Positions 10,514-22,868 are shown, counted from the first letter of the stretch. The stretch is 64,000 nucleotides of DNA from Tetracladium setigerum (GCA_031472005.1 PZJY01000003.1:2108001-2172000), one strand, 5' to 3'. The notes: a model not told the origin generated them from the sequence alone. Translations and numbers: made by a program.

Positions 10514-13361
10514 CTACAGTGCTTTCACACTCTGAAAGAACGGATTCGCCATCAAGCTCTCATTTCCCTTCACCAGCTCCCTCATTCTCTCCACCATCTC
10601 CTCCTTACTCAATCCCTTCCCGTCACACTCCTCCTTCCACTTGACAAGCACCTCTTTTAGCAGCTTGCTGCCGACTTCTACGTCTTCCTTCTCATACTTC
10701 ACGGCCTGCTGTCCTTCGTGTTTACTTGAAAAGTCTTCCAATTCATCTGCCTTCCTCTTGGCCATATTCACCACTTTCTCCGGGAACCTCACTAGTTCCG
10801 CTACGTGGATGCCGAAACTCTGATCACATACTCCATCGGCGACTTTATATAGAAGAGTAACCTCGCGTTTGCCCTTATTGTTACCATCATCGATATGAGC
10901 TACCACATGGAGATTGTGCACCTGAGGGTACTGTTCCTCCAACGCCGTCAATTCATGGAAATGCGTAGCAAACATGGAGAAGCAGCCAATTTCCTTAATA
11001 ATATGTTCAGAAATTGCCCATGCCAGGCCAAAACCGTCGTAGGTGCTTGTTCCTCGCCCGAGTTCGTCAATGATGACAAGGGATTCCGAAGTAGCAGATT
11101 TCAGAATATTGGCTGTCTCGATCATTTCGGCCATGAAGGTTGAGACTCCTTTGAGTTGCGAATCGCTTGCTCCGACTCTCGCTAGGATGCAATCGAAAAT
11201 CGTGACTTCGGCTTCTGAGCAGGGGACGAAACAGCCAATTTGTGCCATTAAGGCTATGACGCCGATCTGCCGGATGTAACTGCTTTTCCCTCCCATGTTC
11301 GGGCCTGTTATTAGCAGGAATTCGGAGGAGCCTCGGGCAAGGTTCACGTCGTTGGGGATGAATTGAATGTCGTCTTGCATTTCCATGCAAGGATGGCGAG
11401 CTTCCTTTAATATCGTGTTGCCTTGGCCACGAGGATGGATTGTAGGTCGGACGTATGAAGTTGGGGCATGGACTGAGCAATGAGCAAAGCTTACAATAAC
11501 ATCGAGGTGTGCAAGGACGCCGGCCAGTTGCTCAAGAACAGGACAGTATGATGCCGCAACACTGACAACCTCGTTCACTAAACTGCTCTGTGTTCGGTTG
11601 TAATTCTCTGACAACTGATCGAATTCTCGTCGGATACTTTGGAGTTTTTGGGTGGTGAAAAAGACTCCGTTCTTCTGTGTTGAGCATTCCTGATACTTGG
11701 ACTTATTCCTGATAGAAGCTGATTCGGTTCGTGTGAGTCGCATACACCAACCGTGGACTTTATGATTCTCAAGGAAAAGCTTCTTATCCATCTCCTGACC
11801 TAGATCCTCGCTGGCTGCTCTGTGTTCATGGTGAAGCTCCAACTTCGCTTTGTCGAGTCTCTTTTTGATGAGACGAAGACCGTCGTCAAATTCTGGCTTG
11901 ATGATATACTCATGATTGTCCATTGCATCAAGATCAACAGTAGTCTCAACCATCTCCTGAAGTTTGGCAAGACTATCGGCAAACCCTCGGAGCTTTGATG
12001 TATAGTTCTCTTCAAGAGGATCTTTATACTTCTCATCCATGACACCCTCCAGCGTACCGATGAGGCCAGGAAGTCGAAGAACAACTTGGTAGGCCGTCAC
12101 TACATTTTCGAGATTCGCGAGCTTCCTTTGGAAACGCTTAGACAATCGATACAAATCTGGGAGAGAACGAAGGTGCTCTTCTTGCAACGTTTGACGCAAT
12201 TCGGTATCTTCGACGAATGCCTCAACGAGCTGTTGTCGTTTTTCAATCTCGTCCTTGTCCATAAGTGGCTGCTTTAGCCATTGAGCGAGTAATCGACTTC
12301 CAACCGGTGTCTTGCAATGATTAAGCAAGCCATACAACGACATTGTCTTGGCACCATCCCTTGGTCCAGGCATCAGATTCAAAGCTTTCAATGCTGATGC
12401 GTCCAGCTTCATGAACTGAGATAGGTCATGTTGGTAAAGTTGGTACTGGCCGAAGTTTGAGGTATCGTGTAGAACCCCGAGATATTTGATCAATGCCGCT
12501 GCAGAACCCATTGCAAGTTTTAGATCCGTCTGGGGCAGAATCCCAGCAGTTTTCTCGTCCTTCAGGAGTCTAGAAAGATCTTGCTCGATATCCTTAATAC
12601 CAAAATCTCCACTGAATCGCTCCGAGATGGAGATGCCGCAAGCCTCAATAATGGCCTTCAGTTTTCCCATCTCTGGATCCTTGCCGGTTTTGTCTTGCAT
12701 GATAAGGCATTCCTTCACACCCAGTTGTATAAGTAATGACTCGAAGTTGGAGTATAAATCGTTGTCCAGAAACTCGGAGACACCCAGTTCTCGCACACTT
12801 GCATCCACAAAACAAACTCCCACATTCCTTGCTTCGGTTGTCTTTGTAGATACCTTGACAGCCAATATCATCGGCGCAGCATCAAACTGACCACCCAGCT
12901 CTTCTTCTACAGCTTGTAGATTTCCGGGCGATGCTTGTTTTGCCAAATGCCATCCTTTTTTGCTCGAACTCTCCCATATCTCTACTCGTTGGCCTAGGCG
13001 AAAGATTGCTTCGCGCAGGAAGTTCCGGAAGACGGTGGTAGATAGTGTGACGGAAGGAAGGCCGTTGGATTCACTGCCCAACTGTCGAATAACGGATGTA
13101 GTTTTGTAGACCTATGGGCGTTAGATGAGACAACATAGGGGTGTGAAGTTAACATACATTGCGAGCAATCACGGTAGCATCATCACCATGGGCGGAGTAC
13201 CAATCGCCACGAGAGAATACTCGTATAGTGTCCTCATTTTTGGGCTCGAGTCGGTGGAACCAGGAAATAAATCCTTTCTCATCGTCAAGCTATAGCAAAT
13301 TAGCAAGATGACCGAAGTATGACATATCAGTATTTACCTTGAGATCTGGTCGGGAAGCCAT
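10514..13361 (-). CDS. MSH2: DNA mismatch repair protein MSH2
   Basis: This MutS homologue pairs with MSH6 or MSH3 to recognise mismatches and small loops. The 917-aa product uses a 24-nt first exon (13361-13338, MASRPDLK), exon 2 (13289-13158) and a long exon 3 (13111-10514). The mismatch-binding domain starts with FISWFHRL and continues through the SRGDWYSAHG region. Core and lever domains are present. The ATPase has Walker A GPNMGGKSS near residue 653, LKGVSTFMAEM, Walker B VIIDELGRGTSTYDG near 734 and the signature ATHFHEL. The position after GGKS is Ser where many MutS proteins have Thr, a mild change. The C-terminal helix has KRKADELEDF. The frame is intact through 2.6 kb. Confidence 0.98.
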
Positions 13362-13759
13362 GTTGATTGTGTTAGTGTGAATCAAGCGGAATGGTGAAGC
13401 TTTCGTGATGATCAGAATCGAAACTTTTAGTCGTGGTAATAGGAGACGCGACGTGATTGAGCGAGTCTTCTTTGAGCGATTCTGCCAAAGTGAAATTTGG
13501 CGGTGTACGACACATTTTGTAATCTCCCACAATTTCTGAGAATGACATCTCCCTTCTCTCCAATAACTAATCAGCCTTTCTTCATAGCTCGAAAGATCAA
13601 GGGAAATCACACCACTACAAAAGCTATATCCCAATAAATTGTGAAATTGGCAGAGCTTCGAGAAATCGATATACCTGATCTGAATTGCGGAAACCAATTC
13701 ATCCCACCTGAGTCACGAGAATCAGAGAAGCTTTCCAGAACCCAATTTACCAATCCAAA
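13362..13759. promoter_or_regulatory. Shared upstream region of MSH2 and TRM10
   Basis: This 398-bp spacer separates divergent start codons. It includes 'gacgcgacgtg' near 13444-13454, an ACGCG-type core that would fit S-phase control of MSH2. This is inference only. Confidence 0.4.
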
Positions 13760-15099
13760 ATGGAAGAATTGGAAGAAAGGCCCTCCAAAATCAGAAAGCT
13801 CGATTCCTCAATCAACATAGCAGAAGAAGCAGAGGTTTCGACATCTAACCCACCAACATCCGATACCCCTCACAACCCCACCACCTTCGATGCAGCTCTC
13901 CTCCCCTTCGAAGATGAAAACGACGAAGAAGGCCCCGGAGACCAATCCGTGCAATCCGGCGACCAGCCTCAACTTTCAAAATCCCAATTGAAAAAGATCC
14001 GCAAAAAAGCGGCCTGGGAAGCCGGCAAAGAAGACCGCCGCCTCTTCCGCAAGCAAAAGGACAAGGAAAAGAAAGTGCGCAAGCAAACTCTCAAAGCCAC
14101 TGTCAAAGCCAAAATCGCCTCAGGAGAGGTTGCAGCTCCTGTGTTGAACCATGTTCGACCGCAGCAGGTACCTGTTGGCTTGATAATGGATTGTGATTTC
14201 AATGATCTGATGACGGAGAAGGAACTTATCTCCTTAGGTGCGCAGCTTACGAGGTGTTATTCGGAGAATAGAAGTGCAAAGTTTAGATCACACATGGTGA
14301 TTAGTTCTTTTGGGGTGCATTGAAGGAGAGGTTTGAGACGGTGTTGAAGAGGAATCATGATGGATGGAAAGGGGTGGTGTTTTCCGAGAAGAATTTCGTG
14401 GAGGCTGGGGCGGTACTGGACGAAAAGATGAGGGGAGGGAAGGGAGGCAGTATACTTGGAGCTTTGAAAAAAGATGTCGATATCCCCAAGGAGGAGTCTG
14501 AAGCCAGCAACGGTGAAATACCCGCAACCGAGGAAAAAGTTGATGGATTACCCGAGGAGAAACCTCAAATGGAGGGTTTAGAATCAACAACAGAGGAGAC
14601 AAACAACCTCGATACCAGCAAAACGATCAATTTAGAAACCACACCATCCCCGTCACTAGTATACCTCTCCTCCGATTCCCCCACCACCCTAACAGAGCTC
14701 TCGCCCTACACCACCTACATCATCGGTGGCATTGTCGATAAAAACAGACACAAGGGTCTCTGCTACAAACGCGCCACACAACTCGGTATTCCAACTGCCA
14801 AATTACCGATTGGAGAGTTTATGGTTATGAATAGTAGGACAGTATTGGCGGTTAACCATGTGGTGGAAATTATGTTGAGATGGTTGGAGTGTGGGGATTG
14901 GGGCGTTGCGTTCGACAAGGTGATTCCAAAGAGGAAGGGTGGTGTTTTGAAGAGGGATTTGAAGGCTAGTGCTACTGAGGGGGATGGGGGAGAGGAACCG
15001 GAGGAGTACGACGAGGACCAAGAGCAGGATGCTGATTATTACGAGGTCAAGAAGGTGGAGAATGAGGATGAGGATGGGCGTGTGCATGGAGAAGAATAA
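13760..15099 (+). CDS. TRM10: tRNA (guanine-N1)-methyltransferase TRM10, frame broken by one base
   Basis: Trm10 is a SPOUT-fold enzyme that methylates N1 of G9 in tRNA. The first frame (13760 onward) gives an acidic N-terminus, a basic helix (SKSQLKKIRKKAAWEAGKED) and VPVGLIMDCDFNDLM, which holds the conserved Asp. It then reads ISSFGVH and stops. The next frame resumes exactly where homology demands, with LKERFETVLKRNHDGWKG. Adding one G to the GGGG at 14312-14315 joins them as SSFGGALKERF and gives 446 aa. The second part holds the cofactor loop region YIIGGIVDKNRHKG, the PIGEF motif and AVNHVVEIMLRW, then an acidic tail. A linker of about 100 residues between the halves is longer than in yeast. 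No intron consensus could explain the shift. Confidence 0.9.
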
Positions 15100-15511
15100 G
15101 CTTGTAATCGTGCGCAAATAAATCACAAATATCTTGCCAAAAAGTCCCGAAACCCAAAAACCCAAAAAACGAGAGAGGCCCAAAAAGTCCGAAAACTCGA
15201 AGACCCGAAGGGGAAAAAATAGCATTAAGACACGTATTCATAGGTACCTGGCTGTGACTACATAGTTACAAATCACATTTTTGAAACTATCCGGCTCAGA
15301 TTCGACACAAAAACTAACAGGACTCTCATTTGAGGTCACTTCTGTTCTATCATCCTCGATACTAATGCCAAAAAAAGGTCCACCTATCATATTCAGGGTA
15401 TCAAGCCAACCAGCCAACCAAACAGTCCAACCGTCCAAAACTCCTTAAAATATCATCCCAAGCCTAGTCAGTCAATTCCCTCAACCTAGCAAGCCCATCC
15501 GAGCCCATTCA
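15100..15511. other. Downstream regions of TRM10 and MIS14 (convergent)
   Basis: No supported gene is present. The stretch 15148-15215 is rich in short 'cccgaaa/cccaaaa' repeats, which is simple sequence. Confidence 0.45.
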
Positions 15512-16287
15512 TCAGCGATTCTCAATAACATATTTCTCGGCCCTCTCAGCCCTCTCCTTCCTAGCCACTACCTCCGAAACCCCCTCCACCATCCTCTCCA
15601 GGCCCTTAACCCCCCTTCCCCACGCCTTCTCTACCTCTTCATTTCCATCTACCCTTCCACCCTCCAAAACCACCCCTTCCCCCCTTCAGTCCCCTCCTCA
15701 CCAATCAACCCCCCTAAAACCCCCTCATCCACCTCCCCAACCTCCTTCTCAACCAACTTCTCCCTCTCGACCACTCTCGCCGGCACCTCCCTCCTTAACC
15801 TCGCCACCTCCTCCACCAACCTCTCCTCCTGTGCTAAGAGCTCTCTCATTTTCGCATCTAGCTTCTGATTGAACGGCTCGTATTCTTCTAAGGTGTTGAC
15901 TTGGTTGCTGTGTGCACTGCTACTGTTTTGCATTATTTCTTGCATGAGGGAGGAGGACGGGGGAGGCCGTTGATGGTTATGTTTTGGGAGGTGGTGTGGA
16001 GGACGGTGGTGATGTACTAGGGGCTGTTAGGATATATATTTTATTTAAAAAAGGGAGAAATGAGAGGGAGAGAGTTGGAAGAGCGGGGAGGAAATGGAAC
16101 GTACCTCGCCAACAAGCTTCTCGACAACAACCCTCAAATCATCTTCACCCCGCTCTTCCTCGCCGGGGAAGGAAGGTAGGGCTCGCTCAATCTCAGCATC
16201 TGCGGCGCGGCGGATGTTTGAAAGAAGGTATTGCAGGTCATCTGGAGACTGGAGTTCAACTTTTCGGTGGTAGGCTTGTTCTGCCAT
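15512..16287 (-). CDS. MIS14: Kinetochore MIND/Mis12 complex subunit Mis14 (NSL1), two frame slips
   Basis: Mis14/Nsl1 is a subunit of the four-protein Mis12/MIND complex linking centromere chromatin to Ndc80. Exon 1 is 16287-16105 (start MAEQAYHRKVELQSPDDL), the intron is 16017-16104, and exon 2 is 16016-15512. Exon 2 begins YITTVLHTTSQNITINGLP, then loses frame at the GGGGG run 15959-15963 (plus-strand view). It resumes as LMQEIMQNSS, EYEPFNQKLDAKMREL and a coiled coil (LVEEVARLRREVPARVV). A second slip at the CCCCCC run 15679-15684 is needed to reach the real C-terminus, LERMVEGVSEVVARKERAERAEKYV then IENR and TGA. With both bases restored the protein is 229 aa. The family call rests on the HRKVELQSP start and the terminal ERA..A.KYV motif. 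Confidence 0.82.
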
Positions 16288-17619
16288 TTTCGCTTTGTAA
16301 CTCTGGCTTTTTATGTATCTAGGACAAACAAAAATACAAATCTTGGTCTTGGATTGTTTGCGTGCGCGCGTGTGTTTGTGTGCGTGGAGTTCAGGGTTTG
16401 GCGCATGAATTCAGTCCCTTGATGTGACAATAATTTTGGGAGATTTTCGTTTTGGTTTGTATTGGATTGTACAGAGGAGATTTCGCAGTCGATATTGGTG
16501 AGCTTTCGCGATGGGATTTGTTTACTTTCGAGTGGTTTCGCGGTTTCGGAACGGATAAATATATGTCCGGCGACTACAACTGCACTATTCCCAATCCAGA
16601 TAATGGCCCGATATCGCCCGTCAATCGGCGGCGGCATATTGCCTGACCTTATCGTCTGGAATTGCGGGGTGTTGTGACCCAATCTGCCAATCTCTCTAAT
16701 CTGAACATGTGAAGTATCGCAGGTTGCCTCTTCAAGCTTCTCAATTCTCAATGAAATTCTCGTATATCTTTGTTTCATTTTTTGCTTTTCAGTGTTCGTC
16801 AGGAACGGGTGAGAATCATCGGGTCTCGGAAAGAACAGCCAAGCGGATGTTCCCTCTTAGCTCCACGTCTTCAAGAGGTACGACCTGCATATGGGGCTGG
16901 GCTTGCTAGGCTGGGGAGGCGTTGAACAACATCACATCCATACATCGAGCATACTTCGTACAGCATGCAATGCAGGTCGGTGTTGTTATGAGCTCGATTG
17001 GTAAAAATGGGGAGATGAGAAAGGCGGAAGGTTGGGAATTGGAATAGACGGTGTGATTGAATACGGGGGTCATACACATGGGCGCGTTTTGCTGAGTTGG
17101 AAATGTGACCTGGCGGTGATTGGGGAATCGGGTATCAGATCAATTCAAAAGTCTCACTCAAGAGTCAAGAGTGAGCCGGGCTTCTGGGCTTGACCCTTTC
17201 ACGTCTCACTCCTGCCCAGCCCAAAAAAATAATAAAAAACATATTTATTTCCAAAACCAACAAACCAAAAAGAGGTAACAATGACAAGGTGGTACAACGC
17301 CATATCCAACCAACCCGACCCATTATCCAAATATCCATTCACTCCTCTTGAAATTGAGTAGGAGTCGCCTAAATGCAACAAACCAAAACTCCTAATGAAC
17401 ACATCATCATGTTCATCTCCCCAAAAACCTATCTAATGATACGTGTGTCCTCGCATGTGACAAGAACCAACCCGTTCTTCCGTTAAATATACTCCTGTCC
17501 TATTGAAGCCAGCCGGCAGATCATAAACCATGGGAATCGTATGTGCAGTCCCCTAAAGCACCATAAAAGATAACATTTCGCCCTTCTCCATTCGATATAT
17601 GCTCGAGGGAAGACTCTGT
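16288..17619. other. Gene-free region between MIS14 and the small conserved gene
   Basis: A 1.3-kb spacer. A short purine/pyrimidine alternating tract (gtgcgcgcgtgtgtttgtgtgcgtg) lies at 16361-16385. ORFs here have biased composition and no recognisable domain. 17221-17270 is A-rich. No RNA gene was recognised. Confidence 0.4.
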
Positions 17620-18274
17620 TCACTGAGGGAACATCTTCTTGATCTCCTCGTCGCTTAGAGTGATTTCGTGGACGGGGTCTCGCTTTCGTTCGAGGGATTC
17701 AAAATCGCACTCCACGTAGGATGGAAGGAAGATTTCTGGTCGGATGTTAGACTACCTACTGCCTTTGAAAGAAGCGTTCTTATATCTATCGTACCTGGGT
17801 TCCATTCATAACCTTGAGAAGATCGTACGCAAGTGATCTTGATAAGGTGTTAGTATGAGCCATTAAGGCGGGTAGGTTGGAACTTACCAAGCGTGGAACT
17901 CCGTCTGGGTCTCCGATATTGATCACAGTGTGCTCTTGCTTGGAAAAAGAGGAGCCTATTTGGATGTCAGTCAGTATCAATCAAACCCCATCTCAAAGAA
18001 CTAGAAGATGTCCATCCGACCTCCTTGACTATTGACTCCACTTTTCGAGATCCTGGCACAACAAGAACAAGGAAAACTTACTCAGAAAGCTCGGTCTCCG
18101 TTCGTGACCATATCTAGTATTTGGAGATGTCGAAGCAGGAGTAGCCGATTGACTTTGCTGCTGCTGTTGTGGTGTTTGTGGAGATGTCGAGTAGGAAGAT
18201 GAGCTGCTGGATCTCGCAGCAGCCTTGCTACTCTCGCCGAACTGCCGGTTTGGGATGTTGATAGAGGAAGACAT
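17620..18274 (-). CDS. Small conserved fungal protein, function unknown
   Basis: The predicted product is 139 aa from four exons: 18274-18082, 17955-17888, 17837-17795 and 17735-17620. Intron 1 is long for this window (126 nt). The N-terminal 55 residues are low complexity (Ser runs, a QQQQQ run, TSPQTP). The C-terminal half is compact and looks conserved: HTVINIGDPDGVPRL, ITCVRSSQGYEWNPEIFLPS, YVECDFESLERKRDPVHEI, then TLSDEEIKKMFPQ. All four exons keep one frame across GT...AG splices, which supports the model. I do not recognise a named domain; there is no signal peptide or TM segment. Confidence 0.72.
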
Positions 18275-18747
18275 AGTCGATGTAATTGAAGTGAAACACG
18301 GAAATCTATAGAGGAAGCAAGAGACCAAAACGATCGAGGGTAAAGTTGCAAGTTTTGTTATGTTTGGTGTGACTGAACAGCTGTTGGGGAGGAAAGGAAG
18401 ATGGTCATGATGCACCCCAAAGGCATCATGGGTGCCAAGAGCCAAGGTGTGACTCCCGCAAATGGAGCTAGCAGCTGATCAGGCATAGCGATTTCCCGCA
18501 CCGCCACACCCTGAACTCTGCCTTGGTACCTTGGTATATAGTCACGTGCAGAGTGTTAGTGTGGCCGTGCTCATATTCGTAGCCGTAGCTTGCCTGGAGA
18601 ACAGAGCGTGAGCGTCGCGCATCTCGACCTGGACTGGTCAACAATTCACAACTCAACTATACCATCAAATCTGCCCTCCACCCACAACTCTCCCTCCCCT
18701 CCATCAACGCTTCATTCCCGAGACCCGATAATCACGCGCAATTCAAC
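18275..18747. promoter_or_regulatory. Shared upstream region of small conserved gene and RPT3
   Basis: A 473-bp spacer between divergent starts. RPT genes are often controlled by a PACE-type element (GGTGGCAAA); I did not find a perfect copy. The leader immediately before the RPT3 ATG is C-rich (ccctccacccacaactctccctcccctcc). Confidence 0.35.
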
Positions 18748-20155
18748 ATGGGGGACGTCCTGTTAGAAAACCCTGCGACCCAGGTCTTGCCACCCCGAAA
18801 ACAGATTCCTTCCTCCATACCAAACATCGATTCTCTGGAGGGCTTAGGAACGGATGGAACTGATGAGTACTCGACGCTGAAGAAGCTCCAGAGGCATCTA
18901 GAGTGAGTTGTGCGTCAAATGGGAATACTGGATGATGGCTAAGTCTTTACAGATACATTCAGCTTCAGGAGGAATACATCAAGGATGAGCAACGGTAAGT
19001 CAGCAAAGATCGGGGGTCGGGAGCAGCACTGATTTTGTGAAGGAGCTTGAAGAGAGAATTGGTACGAGCACAGGAGGAGATCAAGCGTATTCAAAGTGTA
19101 CCTTTGGTCATTGGACAGTTTATGGAAGCTATCGATCAGAAGTATGTTTACCAATCTTCGAAGCCTTCAAATCTAATAAACGCAGCACCGGCATCGTACA
19201 ATCGTCAACAGGCTCCAACTACGTCGTCCGAATTCTCTCTACCCTCGATCGCGAACTTCTCAAACCATCATCCTCCGTTGCCCTCCACCGTCACTCGAAC
19301 GCTCTCGTAGACATCCTTCCACCTGAGGCCGATTCTTCCATTGCCATGCTCGGCTCAGATGAGAAGCCAGATGTTACATACGCCGATGTAGGAGGATTAG
19401 ATATGCAAAAGCAGGAAATCCGCGAGGCTGTCGAGCTTCCCATGACTCAAGCAGATCTCTATAAACAGATCGGTATTGACCCACCACGAGGTGTCCTCCT
19501 CTACGGTCCTCCAGGAACTGGCAAGACCATGTTGGTGAAAGCCGTTGCCAACAGCACAACGGCCAACTTTATTCGTGTTGTTGGATCCGAGTTCGTCCAG
19601 AAATACCTTGGTGAAGGTCCTCGTATGGTCAGAGATGTCTTCCGAATGGCGCGCGAAAATTCCCCAGCCATCATCTTCATCGATGAGATTGACGCCATTG
19701 CAACAAAACGATTCGACGCCCAGACTGGTGCAGACAGAGAGGTCCAACGTATTCTGCTGGAATTGCTCAACCAAATGGATGGTTTCGATCAAACGACAAA
19801 CGTCAAGGTTATCATGGCCACCAACCGAGCAGATACTCTTGATCCAGCTCTGCTCCGTCCTGGAAGATTGGATCGAAAGATCGAGTTCCCCAACCTTAAG
19901 GATAGGCGTGAGAGACGATTGATTTTCACCACCATTGCATCCAAGATGTCGCTCGCTCCAGAGGTGGATTTGGATAGTTTGATTGTGAGAAACGATCCGT
20001 TGAGTGGTGCTATCATTGCTGCTATCATGCAAGAGGCAGGATTGAGAGCTGTAAGGAAGAACAGATACAACATCATCCAGAGTGATTTGGAGGAGGCATA
20101 TTCCAGCCAGGTGAAGGGTGCGCAGGAGAAGGATAAGTTTGATTTCTACTTGTAG
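18748..20155 (+). CDS. RPT3: 26S proteasome regulatory ATPase subunit RPT3
   Basis: Rpt3 is one of six AAA+ ATPases that unfold substrates at the base of the 19S particle. Exons are 18748-18902, 18953-18994, 19043-19141 and 19186-20155, giving 421 aa, the usual length. The N-terminal coiled coil crosses three splices (YIQLQEEYIKDEQ, SLKRELVRAQEEIKRIQS). An OB-like segment follows (YVVRILSTLDRELLKP). The AAA domain has Walker A GPPGTGKT near residue 206, FIDEIDAI near 262, and the second region of homology NRADTLDPALLRPGRLDRKIEF. The C-terminus FDFYL keeps the hydrophobic-Tyr-X motif that docks Rpt3 into the 20S alpha ring. The frame is intact. Rpt identity is based on the N-terminal sequence and the FDFY end. 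Confidence 0.97.
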
Positions 20156-21503
20156 ATTTCAGGCTATTCTGCCGATGGTCAAAGAAAAGGACGGGGACTG
20201 TATTATGGGCAAATTTTGAGAAGGGAAGGTCCTCAAATTCTCAAGATGACGGAGAGTGAGATGCTTGAATGCTCTCGTTAGGGGTAATTCAAGCTACTGC
20301 AAGGGATACGGAAGTATGGAGGAGATGATCTTCTTCTACTTGCGCACAAATGTACCAAAACCAAACAAGAAAATAGAACCAAGCTATCAATGTGTCGTTT
20401 GTTTCATTTTCGAATATGCATCCGCTCCCCGCGATCTTCACAGGAGTTTGGTAGAGTCGTAATTCCTTTGCCAATACTGCACCTACAGTTAGGTTTCTTA
20501 CTTTTATATGCCACCATGTTTCTCAATATCCATCATAGCACTATTTCGATGCAAGGCATTCAACACATTGCTTGTCATAAAGTCTGTATAGTAGAGAGTG
20601 TTTCTGGCTGGAGGCTGAAGATACAAGCCAGGGCATCGCACATATTGACGCTCTTCAACGGTCGATTACTCGCGCGTTGCAGGAGAGCCAACAGGAAAAT
20701 CTGTCTTCAGTAACGGGCGTTGGCTCCCTCGTTTCATATCTTTGTACGGAGTCCTAGATCCCTAGGTAAGATTTTACTTACACTCGCCTTTAATATTGCA
20801 CCAATCGACTGCAGTTTTTCCTTTCTTAAATCTCGATTTCGGAGGACAGAAAGCATATTATAGTAAAGCTCTTACCCATCTCACCGCACTAGCAAACCAC
20901 TAGCAATTGCTTGCCTGAATCTCGCTTAACCTAACCTTACATATCTCCCCGGCGGCTAGACTTTAAGTCGAAAATCAGGTGCAACTCAGACTCCACAGCT
21001 CCTTGCTACATTATACCTTATTACAGTTGCACCGATGTCTCTCGCTTCTCAGCTCCAGAACAATGTCAATGTGTGAGAATTTCCCACGCCAGATCTACAC
21101 ATCTCCAACGCGTACTTTCTACACGGTATGCTCTTTGCATGCATACATTGTACTTTCAATGGTTTCCAAACCCTGTAACCGGTTAATGTGGCCTTGCCTT
21201 TTAACGCACAGGATCATTACTCGTACTCATTCATGTACAACGCAGGGGGGCACAAAGGCAATAATCCCTATCTGAGTTTCGGTGATGGTAAGTTACCTAG
21301 GTAGGAGGGTGTTGGTTGACTCGTTGAGGGTGTCAATCAATTTTTAAGTTTCGTCGTTACCTCTGTTTTCTATCTTCTGTTTTTATTTTTTGTTTTTGTG
21401 TTGCTTTCTTTTTTGAGAATCAAACGCCTTTTTTTATGGAAGAATTTGCAAAAATTGCTTCAGTGAAGTGATGTTTAGGAATTTTCTGGAGATCTACTAA
21501 ACA
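20156..21503. other. Gene-free 1.35-kb region after RPT3
   Basis: Contains the RPT3 3' end and presumably the promoter of the next gene. A T-rich tract (gtttttattttttgtttttgtg) is at 21379-21400. No coherent coding sequence or RNA gene was recognised. Confidence 0.45.
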
Positions 21504-22868
21504 ATGTCTGGGATAAGAGAACGAGACTTTGGCGCCGTGTGGAGAGAACAGGAGGTGGAGGACGAGGAAACTGGAACATCGGAATTGCCTTCATATTCCC
21601 CAAATTGCCCTCTACTTTCTTCTCCCCCCCTCGAAGGACATGGCGAAGATACATTACCTCCAGAAAGATATTCCATGCTTCCAACGTACGCAAATTCTCT
21701 CCTCTTGCCTCTAAGATCCTACCCGAAACAACCAAAACACCCACCTACAGTACAACTTGTTCTGGAGTGAGAGAGAGCATCAACTAAATGAACAGCAGAA
21801 ACACAACAATATATCAGCACTACTCAGACTTTCTAGTCGGACCACACTTCACACCCCATCGCCAATCCCCACAACCACTTCTGTACATCAACAGCCCGAC
21901 TTCGAGCTCGCCAAAGTCCTCTCACAACTCGAGTCTAACAGTCCTCCACGGCCCCGACACCAGTTATCCGGTCCTTGCCACCATCACGCTCGGAATAGAT
22001 CGCCATACCATTACAATTCTCCCATCCCATCCCACCGTTACCAGAGATATTCCCACCATTCCCACCGGCGCTGTACAACCCACTACCCCGTCAACAACAG
22101 TAATTAACCACAATGAAACCCCTCCTCCTCCCAGATCTCCAACATCTCCTCTCCCAGCCTCAGCAGAAGAAGCTCCTGGTACAATCAAAGTAAACCTAAA
22201 TCTATCCAAACCCTACACATCAAATTTCTACACCTTCACCCACGCGAATTGGGTTTATGAATGGGTTCACAGTGGAAATAACCATATCAAAGAACTACTA
22301 TGCGAGAAGCGAGTTGAGCAGACTACTGGAGGTATCTCCGCAAAGGAGGCTAGGGAAGGTGTCTGTTTTCGTTGTGGTGGGGGCGAACATGATAGGAAGG
22401 GGTTGAAACTACTTCGTTCTCCTGTGACTCCTGCTGTCTCTGCTGTTGGCGGGAGGGGGGTCGTGGAAGTATTGGAGGTAGAGGTGGTGGAATAAGTGAA
22501 AAGAATGGTGGGAGGAAAGAATGTGTTGCTATTTATGTGAGCGTCCAGCAAAGCCGAAGGTTTAACCCAGAGAAAGTTGCTGGGAGATTGAGATTCTTGG
22601 ATGGATTATTGAGAGACGAGGAAGAGATAATGGGTGAGAGTGGGAGGTTGCTGGCTTTGTTGAGTGCTGTAGCTATCGCTGAAAAGAGGTGAGTTTGAAA
22701 TCCTTTCCCCCCGAAGAAATGGAAGGAGGGATTCGAAAGGGGACTGAGAGGGGCAATTAAAAGATGGTGTAGGATGAGTGGGGAAAGAAAGGAATAAGTT
22801 GCTGATATATTGCGTGTGTGTTCTCTAGTCAGCGACAACGTGATGCTTTAAAGAAAGCTGGATTCTGA
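21504..22868 (+). CDS. Orphan fungal protein with RGG-type linker, one frame slip
   Basis: The best model has exons 21504-21685, 21796-22688 and 22829-22868. The start region reads MSGIRERDFGAVWREQEVED. Exon 2 contains YSDFLVGPHFTPHRQSP, LTVLHGPDTSYPVLATITL and FTHANWVYEWVHSGN, then the Gly run. The GGGGGG at 22455-22460 needs one more G. The frame then passes through a GGRGGRGSIGGRGGG linker into CVAIYVSVQQSRRFNPEKV, RLRFLDGLLRDEEEIM and LLALLSAVAIAEK, and across the last splice to SQRQRDALKKAGF and stop. Corrected length is 371 aa. The 'HGPD..PVLAT' pattern faintly resembles fungal tubby/LURP-like proteins, but I am not sure. The first intron (110 nt) is the least certain part. Confidence 0.6.

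Noticed and set aside
14200..14330. An intron to explain the TRM10 frame change
   Set aside because: The only GT...AG pairs that keep frame are under 30 nt; a missing G gives the expected protein directly.
16311..16778. 155-codon minus-strand ORF downstream-adjacent to the MIS14 start
   Set aside because: No domain, no splice partners, lies in an intergenic stretch with simple sequence.
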